Shown piece after piece: positions 6,904 to 13,064 of a stretch of DNA of 17,018 nucleotides (its first letter is position 1; each line of letters opens with the position of its first letter). This DNA is from an uncultured Desulfobulbaceae bacterium (GTDB lineage Bacteria > Desulfobacterota > Desulfobulbia > Desulfobulbales > Desulfobulbaceae), in the NCBI GenBank assembly GCA_947260045.1, contig CAMYOP010000023.1, positions 1 through 17,018 of the forward strand, read 5' to 3'. Under the pieces are notes generated by a model. That model did not search any database, was not told the origin of the DNA, and worked only from the letters and a program-made list of their open reading frames with translations. Position numbers and translations under genes: made by a program.

Positions 6904-6999
6904 ATGGAAAAGGCCTACGGACTGAAGCCTTCCATATAAGTTGCGTGGATAAAAATGGCTAATCCCGTATCGGTTTATAATCGGTCCGGGTATTTTTTT
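6904..6999 (+). terminator. Riboswitch 2 expression platform: hairpin plus terminator-like stem with T-run
   Basis: Two hairpins follow the aptamer. The first pairs ATGGAA/GGC (6904-6914, two bulged As) with GCC/TTCCAT (6927-6935). The second joins AATCCCG (6961-6967) to CGGG-T-ATT (6987-6994) with one bulge and a large loop, and runs into seven Ts (6993-6999). The T-run argues for transcription termination. The second stem is short, so the exact switch pairing is uncertain. Confidence 0.6.
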
Positions 7000-7069
7000 G
7001 CCAAAAAAACTATATTGATATGATAAAACAAGTAATTAAAAGACACTCAGGATGCTGGGACAAGGTGAC

Positions 7070-7585
7070 ATGAAAGGATATATACATGTGTACACAGGTG
7101 AAGGGAAAGGTAAAACTACCGCTGCTTTTGGCTTAGCATTAAGAGCAGCAGGTGCTGGGTATAAAGTCTTCCTGGCCCAGTTTGTCAAAGAAGGAGACTA
7201 TAGCGAATTAAAAGCGCTCAAACGACTTGATGATTTCATTACCGTCGAACAGTTTGGTCTCGGTCGTTTCATAAAGGGAGAACCTGCGGAATCTGACATT
7301 AAAGCTGCCCGGCGTGGTCTCAAAAAAATGAGAAAAATCCTTTCCTCTGGAGACTATAGAGTGGTCATTTTGGATGAGGCAAATATTGCCCTCGATTATG
7401 GTCTTTTTTCAACCCAGGAGCTCATTGACCTTGCCGATTGCAGAGCAGAAGAAACCGAGCTTGTGATAACGGGCAGATATGCTCCTCAGGAAATTATAGA
7501 AAAAGCAGATCTTGTCACAGAAATGAAAGCAATAAAACATTATTATGATGTTGGTGTCCAGGCACGGATCGGTATTGAAAAATGA
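7070..7585 (+). CDS. cobO: Cob(I)yrinic acid a,c-diamide adenosyltransferase (CobA/CobO/BtuR family)
   Basis: This cytosolic enzyme transfers the 5'-deoxyadenosyl group from ATP to cob(I)alamin or cob(I)inamide-type corrinoids, creating the Co-C bond of the active cofactor. The signature is the N-terminal P-loop GEGKGKTTAAFGLALRAAGAG, residues 10-30 of the chosen frame, followed by VFLAQFVKEGDYSEL, VVILDEANIALDYG (Walker B-like, with the Glu) and ITGRYAP. The domain spans the whole protein. An in-frame ATG at 7052 would add six residues (MLGQGD). I prefer 7070 because family members begin MKGYIHVYTG-like and GGTGA sits just before it, though neither start has an ideal ribosome binding site. 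It is the first gene behind the second cobalamin riboswitch, and cobU follows after 16 bases. Confidence 0.92.
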   Translation: MKGYIHVYTGEGKGKTTAAFGLALRAAGAGYKVFLAQFVKEGDYSELKALKRLDDFITVEQFGLGRFIKGEPAESDIKAARRGLKKMRKILSSGDYRVVILDEANIALDYGLFSTQELIDLADCRAEETELVITGRYAPQEIIEKADLVTEMKAIKHYYDVGVQARIGIEK

Positions 7586-7601
7586 AGGTTCGAAGAACAG
7601 C

Positions 7602-8150
7602 ATGGCAAAAATAATATTAGCAACTGGTGGTGCCCGAAGTGGTAAAAGTGGTTATGCCCAGGGCTTAGCTGAATCCCTTCCCGGCAAAAGAGCCTTTATA
7701 GCTACCTGCCCTGCACCCTCCGGCAAGGATAGTGAAATGTTGGAACGGGTCGAACGTCATCAACAGGACCGACTGGGAGCTGGCTGGGAAACTATTGAGG
7801 AAGAACTCGACCTGCAACATGTATTAAGAGACCGTTTCGATGTGGATGTCATGCTGATTGATTGCCTGACCCTGTGGATCAGTAATCTAATGAACGGGAA
7901 CCAGGATTTGAGTGAAGATACAATAATCACCATATGTCAGGAAATTATTACACTCTGCAGACAACGGTCGGGGACGGTTATCTTTGTCACCAATGAGGTT
8001 GGCTGTGGAATTGTGCCTGAAAATGATCTGGCCAGAAAATTCAGAGATTTAATGGGCCGCTGTAACCAGGAGTTAGCAAAAGGTGCTGATGAAGTTATCT
8101 TTTTTTCATGTGGATTACCCCTTTTTCTCAAGAAATCAGAGTCCACGTAA
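7602..8150 (+). CDS. cobU: Adenosylcobinamide kinase / adenosylcobinamide-phosphate guanylyltransferase
   Basis: This bifunctional cytosolic enzyme phosphorylates adenosylcobinamide and then attaches GMP, giving adenosyl-GDP-cobinamide for CobS. The protein is 182 residues with the family P-loop ATGGARSGKS (7-16), a His at position 53 in ERVERHQQDR that fits the guanylylated histidine, the WETIEE segment, and the conserved TNEVGCGIVPENDLARKFRDLMGRCNQELA region. The frame is open upstream to 7545, but the start at 7602 matches the family N-terminus (MAKIILATGG) and avoids a 41-base overlap with cobO. It can use cobinamide that is either made or salvaged through the BtuCD transporter downstream. 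CobT and CobS, which finish the pathway, are not in the window. Confidence 0.93.
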   Translation: MAKIILATGGARSGKSGYAQGLAESLPGKRAFIATCPAPSGKDSEMLERVERHQQDRLGAGWETIEEELDLQHVLRDRFDVDVMLIDCLTLWISNLMNGNQDLSEDTIITICQEIITLCRQRSGTVIFVTNEVGCGIVPENDLARKFRDLMGRCNQELAKGADEVIFFSCGLPLFLKKSEST

Positions 8151-8174
8151 AAATGAATTCCTTTTATTCTGGTC

Positions 8175-8192
8175 TTACAATGCTCGTTGTAA
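8175..8192 (+). other. Small inverted repeat between cobU and btuC
   Basis: TTACAA (8175-8180) and TTGTAA (8187-8192) flank a six-base loop within the 72-base spacer before the permease gene. There is no T-run, so it is not a terminator. It may be an mRNA processing or translation element, or chance. Confidence 0.3.
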
Positions 8193-8222
8193 TAGAACAC
8201 TCAGAAACTTCTGGAGAAAGTA

Positions 8223-9245
8223 GTGTCAAATAAATCTGACAGGTTGTCAATTACTCCTATAACACATCGACTGCCAACCATCTGCTCGGTTCTCTCTCTT
8301 CTATTTATCTTAAGCGTGTTAACTGCTTTAGCCATTGGCCCTTCCTCTATAAACTTAGGCGATATATTTTCATTGATCGGTGGAAGTGGACCAACTGACC
8401 CTACCACGAGTACCATACTCTTAAAAATACGCTTACCCCGAGTCATCCTTGCAGCGGTGGTCGGTGCTACCCTCTCGCTGGGAGGTATGGTTTTTCAGGC
8501 ATTGTTACGTAATCCACTGGCAGAACCTTACATTCTTGGTATATCCGGTGGGTCAGCAGTAGGGGCAATAAGTGGCATACTTTTAGGCATATCCTTTTTC
8601 CCAGGTGTCACCCTCTTGTCATTTCTTGGCTCCATGTTGACTTTAGGTGCGGTTCTGGTCCTCTCCGGCGGTCATTCTTCAACAAGAAAAGATTCCTTAC
8701 TTCTTGGAGGAGTAATGATGAATGCCTTCTGTGGTGCATTTATAATGTTCCTGATTTCAATAAGTCAGGGTTCTAAAGTACAACAGATTATCTACTGGTT
8801 GATGGGCGACCTCTCCATGTCGAGTAGCAGCGATTTATATTTATTACTGTTATGCCTTCCATGCTTCGTGGTTATCCTAGTACTTGCCAGGCCCTTGAAC
8901 ATCATTTTAACTGGCAGGGATGCAGCAATTTCAATGGGTGTGAACGTCCGCCTCATTTCAACAATTCTCCTTGTAACCACTTCAATGATGGTAAGTCTAG
9001 TCGTCTGCCAGTCAGGCCTCATTGGTTTTGTAGGTTTATTGATTCCTCATCTTTTCCGAATGTTTTTAGGAGCAGATCATCGGCTCCTTGGACCAAGCTG
9101 TATTTTGGGCGGTGGCAGTTTTTTAGTGCTGTGTGACTTGTTAGCCAGAACCCTGCCAGAACATGGGGAAATGCCAGTTGGTATCATTACAGCACTGATC
9201 GGTGCTCCACTTTTTATTTTCCTCCTCTGGAGGGCCAGGCGATGA
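8223..9245 (+). CDS. btuC: FecCD-type ABC permease, probably BtuC (corrinoid import)
   Basis: This 340-residue inner-membrane permease is of the vitamin B12/iron-siderophore type II importer family. About ten hydrophobic helices fill the sequence. The family signatures are RLPRVILAAVVGATLSLGG followed by FQALLRNPLAEPYILG, the mid-protein YWLMGDLSMS segment that contacts the ATPase, and GFVGLLIPHLFRMFLGADHR...GEMPVGIITALIGAPLF near the C-terminus. The start is GTG at 8223 with GGAGAAAG 3-10 bases upstream. The stop overlaps the btuD start by four bases (ATGA). FecCD sequence alone cannot separate cobalamin from haem or siderophore transport; the cobalamin riboswitch and cobO/cobU in front point to corrinoids. 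No substrate-binding protein (BtuF) is nearby. Confidence 0.87.
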   Translation: MSNKSDRLSITPITHRLPTICSVLSLLFILSVLTALAIGPSSINLGDIFSLIGGSGPTDPTTSTILLKIRLPRVILAAVVGATLSLGGMVFQALLRNPLAEPYILGISGGSAVGAISGILLGISFFPGVTLLSFLGSMLTLGAVLVLSGGHSSTRKDSLLLGGVMMNAFCGAFIMFLISISQGSKVQQIIYWLMGDLSMSSSSDLYLLLLCLPCFVVILVLARPLNIILTGRDAAISMGVNVRLISTILLVTTSMMVSLVVCQSGLIGFVGLLIPHLFRMFLGADHRLLGPSCILGGGSFLVLCDLLARTLPEHGEMPVGIITALIGAPLFIFLLWRARR

Positions 9246-10042
9246 TAGCCCTGAATCTTCGCAATAATTCTCTTAGCTATGATGGCAACATGGTGGTTGA
9301 TGATGTGTCTTTTTCTGCCAGAACTGGTGAATTTCTCATGATACTTGGCCCCAACGGGGCTGGCAAATCGTCTCTTTTGAAATTAATTGCCGGAATTGAA
9401 GCTTCACAATCTGGCCAGATCGATATTCTTGGAAAGCCAAAAACAAAATACACAAGCAGGGAGCTTGCCAAAGTGGTTGCCTTTGTTGCCCAGCAGGCAC
9501 CTTTAGACTTTCCCTTTTCTGTCGCAGAAACAATTCTTATGGGACGGTCACCCCATCTGGGAATACTAGGTATCGAAGGTAAAAAAGATTTTGAACTCAC
9601 TGAAGAGGCTATGGTCTTTACAGGGGTCGACCATCTTGCCGACAGGCGTCTTGATCAACTTTCCGGAGGCGAGAGACAACGTGTAATGATCTCACGGGCC
9701 ATATGTCAGGAGCCAGAAATTATACTGCTGGATGAGCCAACAACTGCCCTGGATCCTGCCCATCAAATAAAGATTATGGACCTAATGGAGCGATTGAGAC
9801 GCGAAAAAAAAACAACCATAATAATGGTCTCACATGATTTGAATCTGGCGGCTATGTATTCTGATCGCTTGCTGCTGTTAAAGAATGGCCGCGTGGTTGT
9901 TATAGGTTCCCCAAAAGAAGTTTTCACACCAGAGTTCATAGTAAAAAGTTATGAATGTGATTTACTGATAGACAAAAATCCTTTAGGTAACGTCCCAAGA
10001 GTAATGCCAATTCCTGAAAAATTCAAAAAAGATAAATCTTAA
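9242..10042 (+). CDS. btuD: ABC transporter ATP-binding protein, probably BtuD (corrinoid import)
   Basis: This 266-residue cytosolic ATPase partners the permease encoded just upstream. All nucleotide-binding elements are intact: Walker A GPNGAGKSS (36-44), Q-loop Gln in FVAQQ (81-85), signature LSGGERQRV (140-148), Walker B IILLDEP (160-166) with the catalytic Glu, D-loop ALD and switch His in SHD (198). It is the FepC/HmuV/BtuD subfamily by the RSPHLG segment after the Q-loop and a C-terminal extension typical of these importers. Translational coupling with btuC is likely from the four-base overlap. It is the last gene of the riboswitch-controlled operon. Confidence 0.9.
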   Translation: MIALNLRNNSLSYDGNMVVDDVSFSARTGEFLMILGPNGAGKSSLLKLIAGIEASQSGQIDILGKPKTKYTSRELAKVVAFVAQQAPLDFPFSVAETILMGRSPHLGILGIEGKKDFELTEEAMVFTGVDHLADRRLDQLSGGERQRVMISRAICQEPEIILLDEPTTALDPAHQIKIMDLMERLRREKKTTIIMVSHDLNLAAMYSDRLLLLKNGRVVVIGSPKEVFTPEFIVKSYECDLLIDKNPLGNVPRVMPIPEKFKKDKS

Positions 10043-10319
10043 TCGAAAAAACCTATACAAACTCACCCAACTTTTTCACCAACAAAAAAAACGAAACCCT
10101 TAATAATTCTGAACTTTTAGGATCTGTTCGAAGGAGATTTCACTTTATTTTACTGCAAAAAGTGGCTCCAGTGGAAACTGAAACAAAATGATTTTTTCTT
10201 CTACGGGGAGATACTACAGCACTGTAAGAATAAAACTTTGATTTTGACAGGGCTTGAGATACGATAATAAAGTGTCTATTACTTTGAATTTAAGACAAAT
10301 TTAAAGAGAGGTCCTTTTC
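10043..10319 (+). promoter_or_regulatory. Intergenic region with candidate promoter for the CHASE2 gene group
   Basis: TTGACA (10244-10249) and TAAAGT (10268-10273) are spaced by 18 bases. A GAGAGG ribosome binding site (10306-10311) stands 8 bases before the TTG start at 10320. A CACTTT/AAAGTG inverted repeat lies near 10141-10165 without a T-run. No clear terminator for btuD is visible. Confidence 0.5.
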
Positions 10320-13022
10320 TTGTCTTTCAAATATCTGCCCCCCAAAAAAATAATTCAGGGTGTTTATGGCTCACTTATTATTTTATTGATTACATCACTT
10401 TTAAGCCTTACAGGCCTGCTGAACTCTCCCAACTACTTCTTTTACGACTTATTTTCATCTATAAGTTCCGAGTCCATAGAGGAAAAACAAAAATCTCTCG
10501 TCATAACCTGTACCCAAATACAGGCAGACACAATTGGAAACGGCTGGAAACAGATCATTGAAACATTGGAGAAGTTTCAAGCGTTACAAATTATTTTTAC
10601 TTTTTTCCCAGACAATCTTGAACCAGCCTATTTAAAAGAGTTATCCCAAAATCCCAAAATATTTATCAGCACTCAACATCAAATAAGCGGTATTGAACCT
10701 GATATTTCAACAGGACTAGATAAAACAAATACCCTTATTGGCATTCAATATTTGGCAGCACCAGAAAAAGGAGTACACAGAGAGCATTATTCAGATGTTT
10801 TAGTCAACGGACAACTTTATCCACATGCTGTCAAGAGTGCCGTTGAAGATCGGCTCAAGGAAAAATTGCAAATTGACCAAATCTTCTGGATTAATTTTAA
10901 CGGTAAGTCTCCTGGAGCTCAACCTACCGTCACATTGAAACAAGCCCAAGATGGCTACCTTGTTTCATCGCTTGTGAAAGACAGGGCTGTCGTAATAGGC
11001 CTTGCGCTAGACCATATGACTCCTGGTCTTATCACGCCAGTTTCAAACCGAAACGTCTCTATTTCTTTTCCTGTTTTCACTGCATACGCTTACGACACAC
11101 TGCTTACAGGAAAAACAACCAAACCAGTTTCAGTCTATTTGGTGTGTCTGCTTTTGCTCTGTATTGTCTTGGTAAATGCGTCCTTATTTAAGCTCTTACC
11201 AAGCAGCAAAATAATAATCACAGCATTATTTGGATTTGTAAGTACACTTTTTTTGAGCTGGGCATTGCTTTCAATGTTCCTCATATGGTTGCCGCCAAGT
11301 GAATTTCTTATTTTGCAGCTTTTCCTTTTGGTTCAATTAATAACGCTTAAACTTAATAGCCGTGAAAAAAGAATTGAAACGCTTCTCTTAAAGTTCAATC
11401 GGGAAGTTCAAGAAAGGCTCTCTTCTGATTCATTACTTGACTCGAAAAAATACTGGAATCAGATCACCCACATGGTCAATCAGACACTCCATATAAACCG
11501 TTCAATATTCCTTGAGACAGTTTCTGGTGACCACCGAGTTAGAGAAGTAGCTGCCTTAAATTGTTCACTAGATGATATACAAGAAAAACGAAGGGACTAT
11601 AAAAGGACACCTTATTCCACAGCGCTGCAACGAGGAAAAATTACTGAAGTACAAAATTACCTTTCGCATTTACGTCAGTCTAAAGAGCTTCAGTTTTTAT
11701 ACCCTTTACTCAGTCCAGAAAAAAAAACCCTGGGCTTTTGGGCCTTTGGTATTGAACCTGAAAAAATTAGTGATCAAGATCTATTCCTCCAAGAGTGCTC
11801 ATACTTTGGCCTCCAAATAGCTGAGATACTCCACAGGAGAAAAATTTTTAATGAAGAACAGAAAAAACAAAAAAACAAATTTCAGCAAATTCTTACACTA
11901 CAGGGAGGTGAAAAAAACTTTGAAAAAATAACATCTCTCAGTGGACTGCTGACTAGAAGGCTTAAGCTCCTGGAAAAAATTTTGAATACTCTTGAAACTG
12001 CAACAGTTCTCTATGATATTTTTGGAAAAATTGCTCTTGTTAACACCAATATGAGTAAAATATGCCAATCCCATGGTATTTCACTTCATACTATGTCCGC
12101 GTCTTCTCTCTTGTCCAGTTTTGCCGAGATCGATATTGTAGAGGCTAAACAGATAATTTCAGACCTCATTCTGTATCAAAAGGAGACAGTACTCTATTCA
12201 AAATCTTTTGGAAGAAAAAATTCTACCTACCTGATTGCAATAAAGCCGATACTGAAACCTGAAGACCCCGAAGAAATAGAGTTTGAAGAAAAGATCAATA
12301 CTTTTCAAGTTAAAAACATCTTATTCGAATTTCATGAAATGACAGACATAAAAAAGGTATTGGAAATGAAAGAAAGAATTTTTGACCTGAGTTCTCAAGA
12401 CTTCAAGCAATACGAGTTGTCTTTCCAAGCACCTTTAAAAGCTTTGAAAGAACCTGGCCAGGACCCTAATACAAAGCGGAAGTCCATCGAGTTCATAGAC
12501 AAAAAACTACAATCACTCTTTGATTACCTGAAACGACTTACAAGCCTAATGAATAAAAATATACTCACAGGTGAGATATCCTCATTTCCTACACACAGTG
12601 AAGGTTGTCTTCAGGATGCAATTGAAAGACTTGATAAAAACCTTGCAGAAAAGAAACTAAAAGTTGAATTCAGCCTACCGGATTATATAACACCAGTTCT
12701 TGCAATGCCTGTTGCTCTTGAGACAGTTTTTTATGATCTCCTCGCTTATCTGGTAAAAGATGCTACTCCGCAGACACCAATTGTAGTGTTTTTACATCGA
12801 GAACATAAGAACGTAATATTTGAGCTTTCGAATGCAGGGTATGGAATGCCAAATCAAGATTTTCAGAATTATATTATTGACACCGATTCATCAGGCTCAC
12901 AAGAAATGAGCGGTATCAAACAGGCAATTCACAACGTACAATCTTTCGACGGTGAACTAAAAGCTATGAGCGAGCTTGGACAAGGAACTAAATTTACCCT
13001 AAAGCTTAAAAGGTTTCGATAG
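10320..13022 (+). CDS. CHASE2 membrane receptor with degenerate histidine-kinase core (likely pseudokinase)
   Basis: This is a 900-residue protein. One N-terminal membrane helix (about 13-34) is followed by an extracytoplasmic CHASE2-like sensor region (about 38-268, with FYDLFSSIS and a VVIG...TP end). Three membrane helices (about 270-290, 297-318, 326-344) and a coiled coil come next. The cytosolic part is a GAF-like region (about 370-505), a PAS-like region (about 548-670), a DHp-like helix pair (685-745) and a C-terminal HATPase-like fold. The kinase core looks dead. The H-box equivalent reads YELSFQAPLKAL, with Leu700 where the phosphorylated His should be. The N-box has Tyr810 in place of the Mg-binding Asn (YDLLAYLVKDA). 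The G1 box is SNAGYGMP, with Asn838 for Asp. The G2-like LGQGTKFTLKL (886-896) is kept. A TTG start is used, supported by GAGAGG upstream. It leads the PgsC-like gene by 42 bases and may regulate it by protein contact rather than phosphotransfer. Domain borders are by eye. Confidence 0.75.
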   Translation: MSFKYLPPKKIIQGVYGSLIILLITSLLSLTGLLNSPNYFFYDLFSSISSESIEEKQKSLVITCTQIQADTIGNGWKQIIETLEKFQALQIIFTFFPDNLEPAYLKELSQNPKIFISTQHQISGIEPDISTGLDKTNTLIGIQYLAAPEKGVHREHYSDVLVNGQLYPHAVKSAVEDRLKEKLQIDQIFWINFNGKSPGAQPTVTLKQAQDGYLVSSLVKDRAVVIGLALDHMTPGLITPVSNRNVSISFPVFTAYAYDTLLTGKTTKPVSVYLVCLLLLCIVLVNASLFKLLPSSKIIITALFGFVSTLFLSWALLSMFLIWLPPSEFLILQLFLLVQLITLKLNSREKRIETLLLKFNREVQERLSSDSLLDSKKYWNQITHMVNQTLHINRSIFLETVSGDHRVREVAALNCSLDDIQEKRRDYKRTPYSTALQRGKITEVQNYLSHLRQSKELQFLYPLLSPEKKTLGFWAFGIEPEKISDQDLFLQECSYFGLQIAEILHRRKIFNEEQKKQKNKFQQILTLQGGEKNFEKITSLSGLLTRRLKLLEKILNTLETATVLYDIFGKIALVNTNMSKICQSHGISLHTMSASSLLSSFAEIDIVEAKQIISDLILYQKETVLYSKSFGRKNSTYLIAIKPILKPEDPEEIEFEEKINTFQVKNILFEFHEMTDIKKVLEMKERIFDLSSQDFKQYELSFQAPLKALKEPGQDPNTKRKSIEFIDKKLQSLFDYLKRLTSLMNKNILTGEISSFPTHSEGCLQDAIERLDKNLAEKKLKVEFSLPDYITPVLAMPVALETVFYDLLAYLVKDATPQTPIVVFLHREHKNVIFELSNAGYGMPNQDFQNYIIDTDSSGSQEMSGIKQAIHNVQSFDGELKAMSELGQGTKFTLKLKRFR

Positions 13023-13064
13023 GTTGATTTACGATAATCATTCAGAGTCTCTCGAGTAAGATTA

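Noticed and set aside
7545..7601. Longer cobU start adding 19 residues
   Set aside because: The extension overlaps cobO and does not belong to the family N-terminus; the P-loop sits 7 residues after the 7602 start, as usual for CobU.
10141..10165. CACTTT/AAAGTG inverted repeat as btuD terminator
   Set aside because: The stem is only six pairs, with a 12-base loop and no following T-run.
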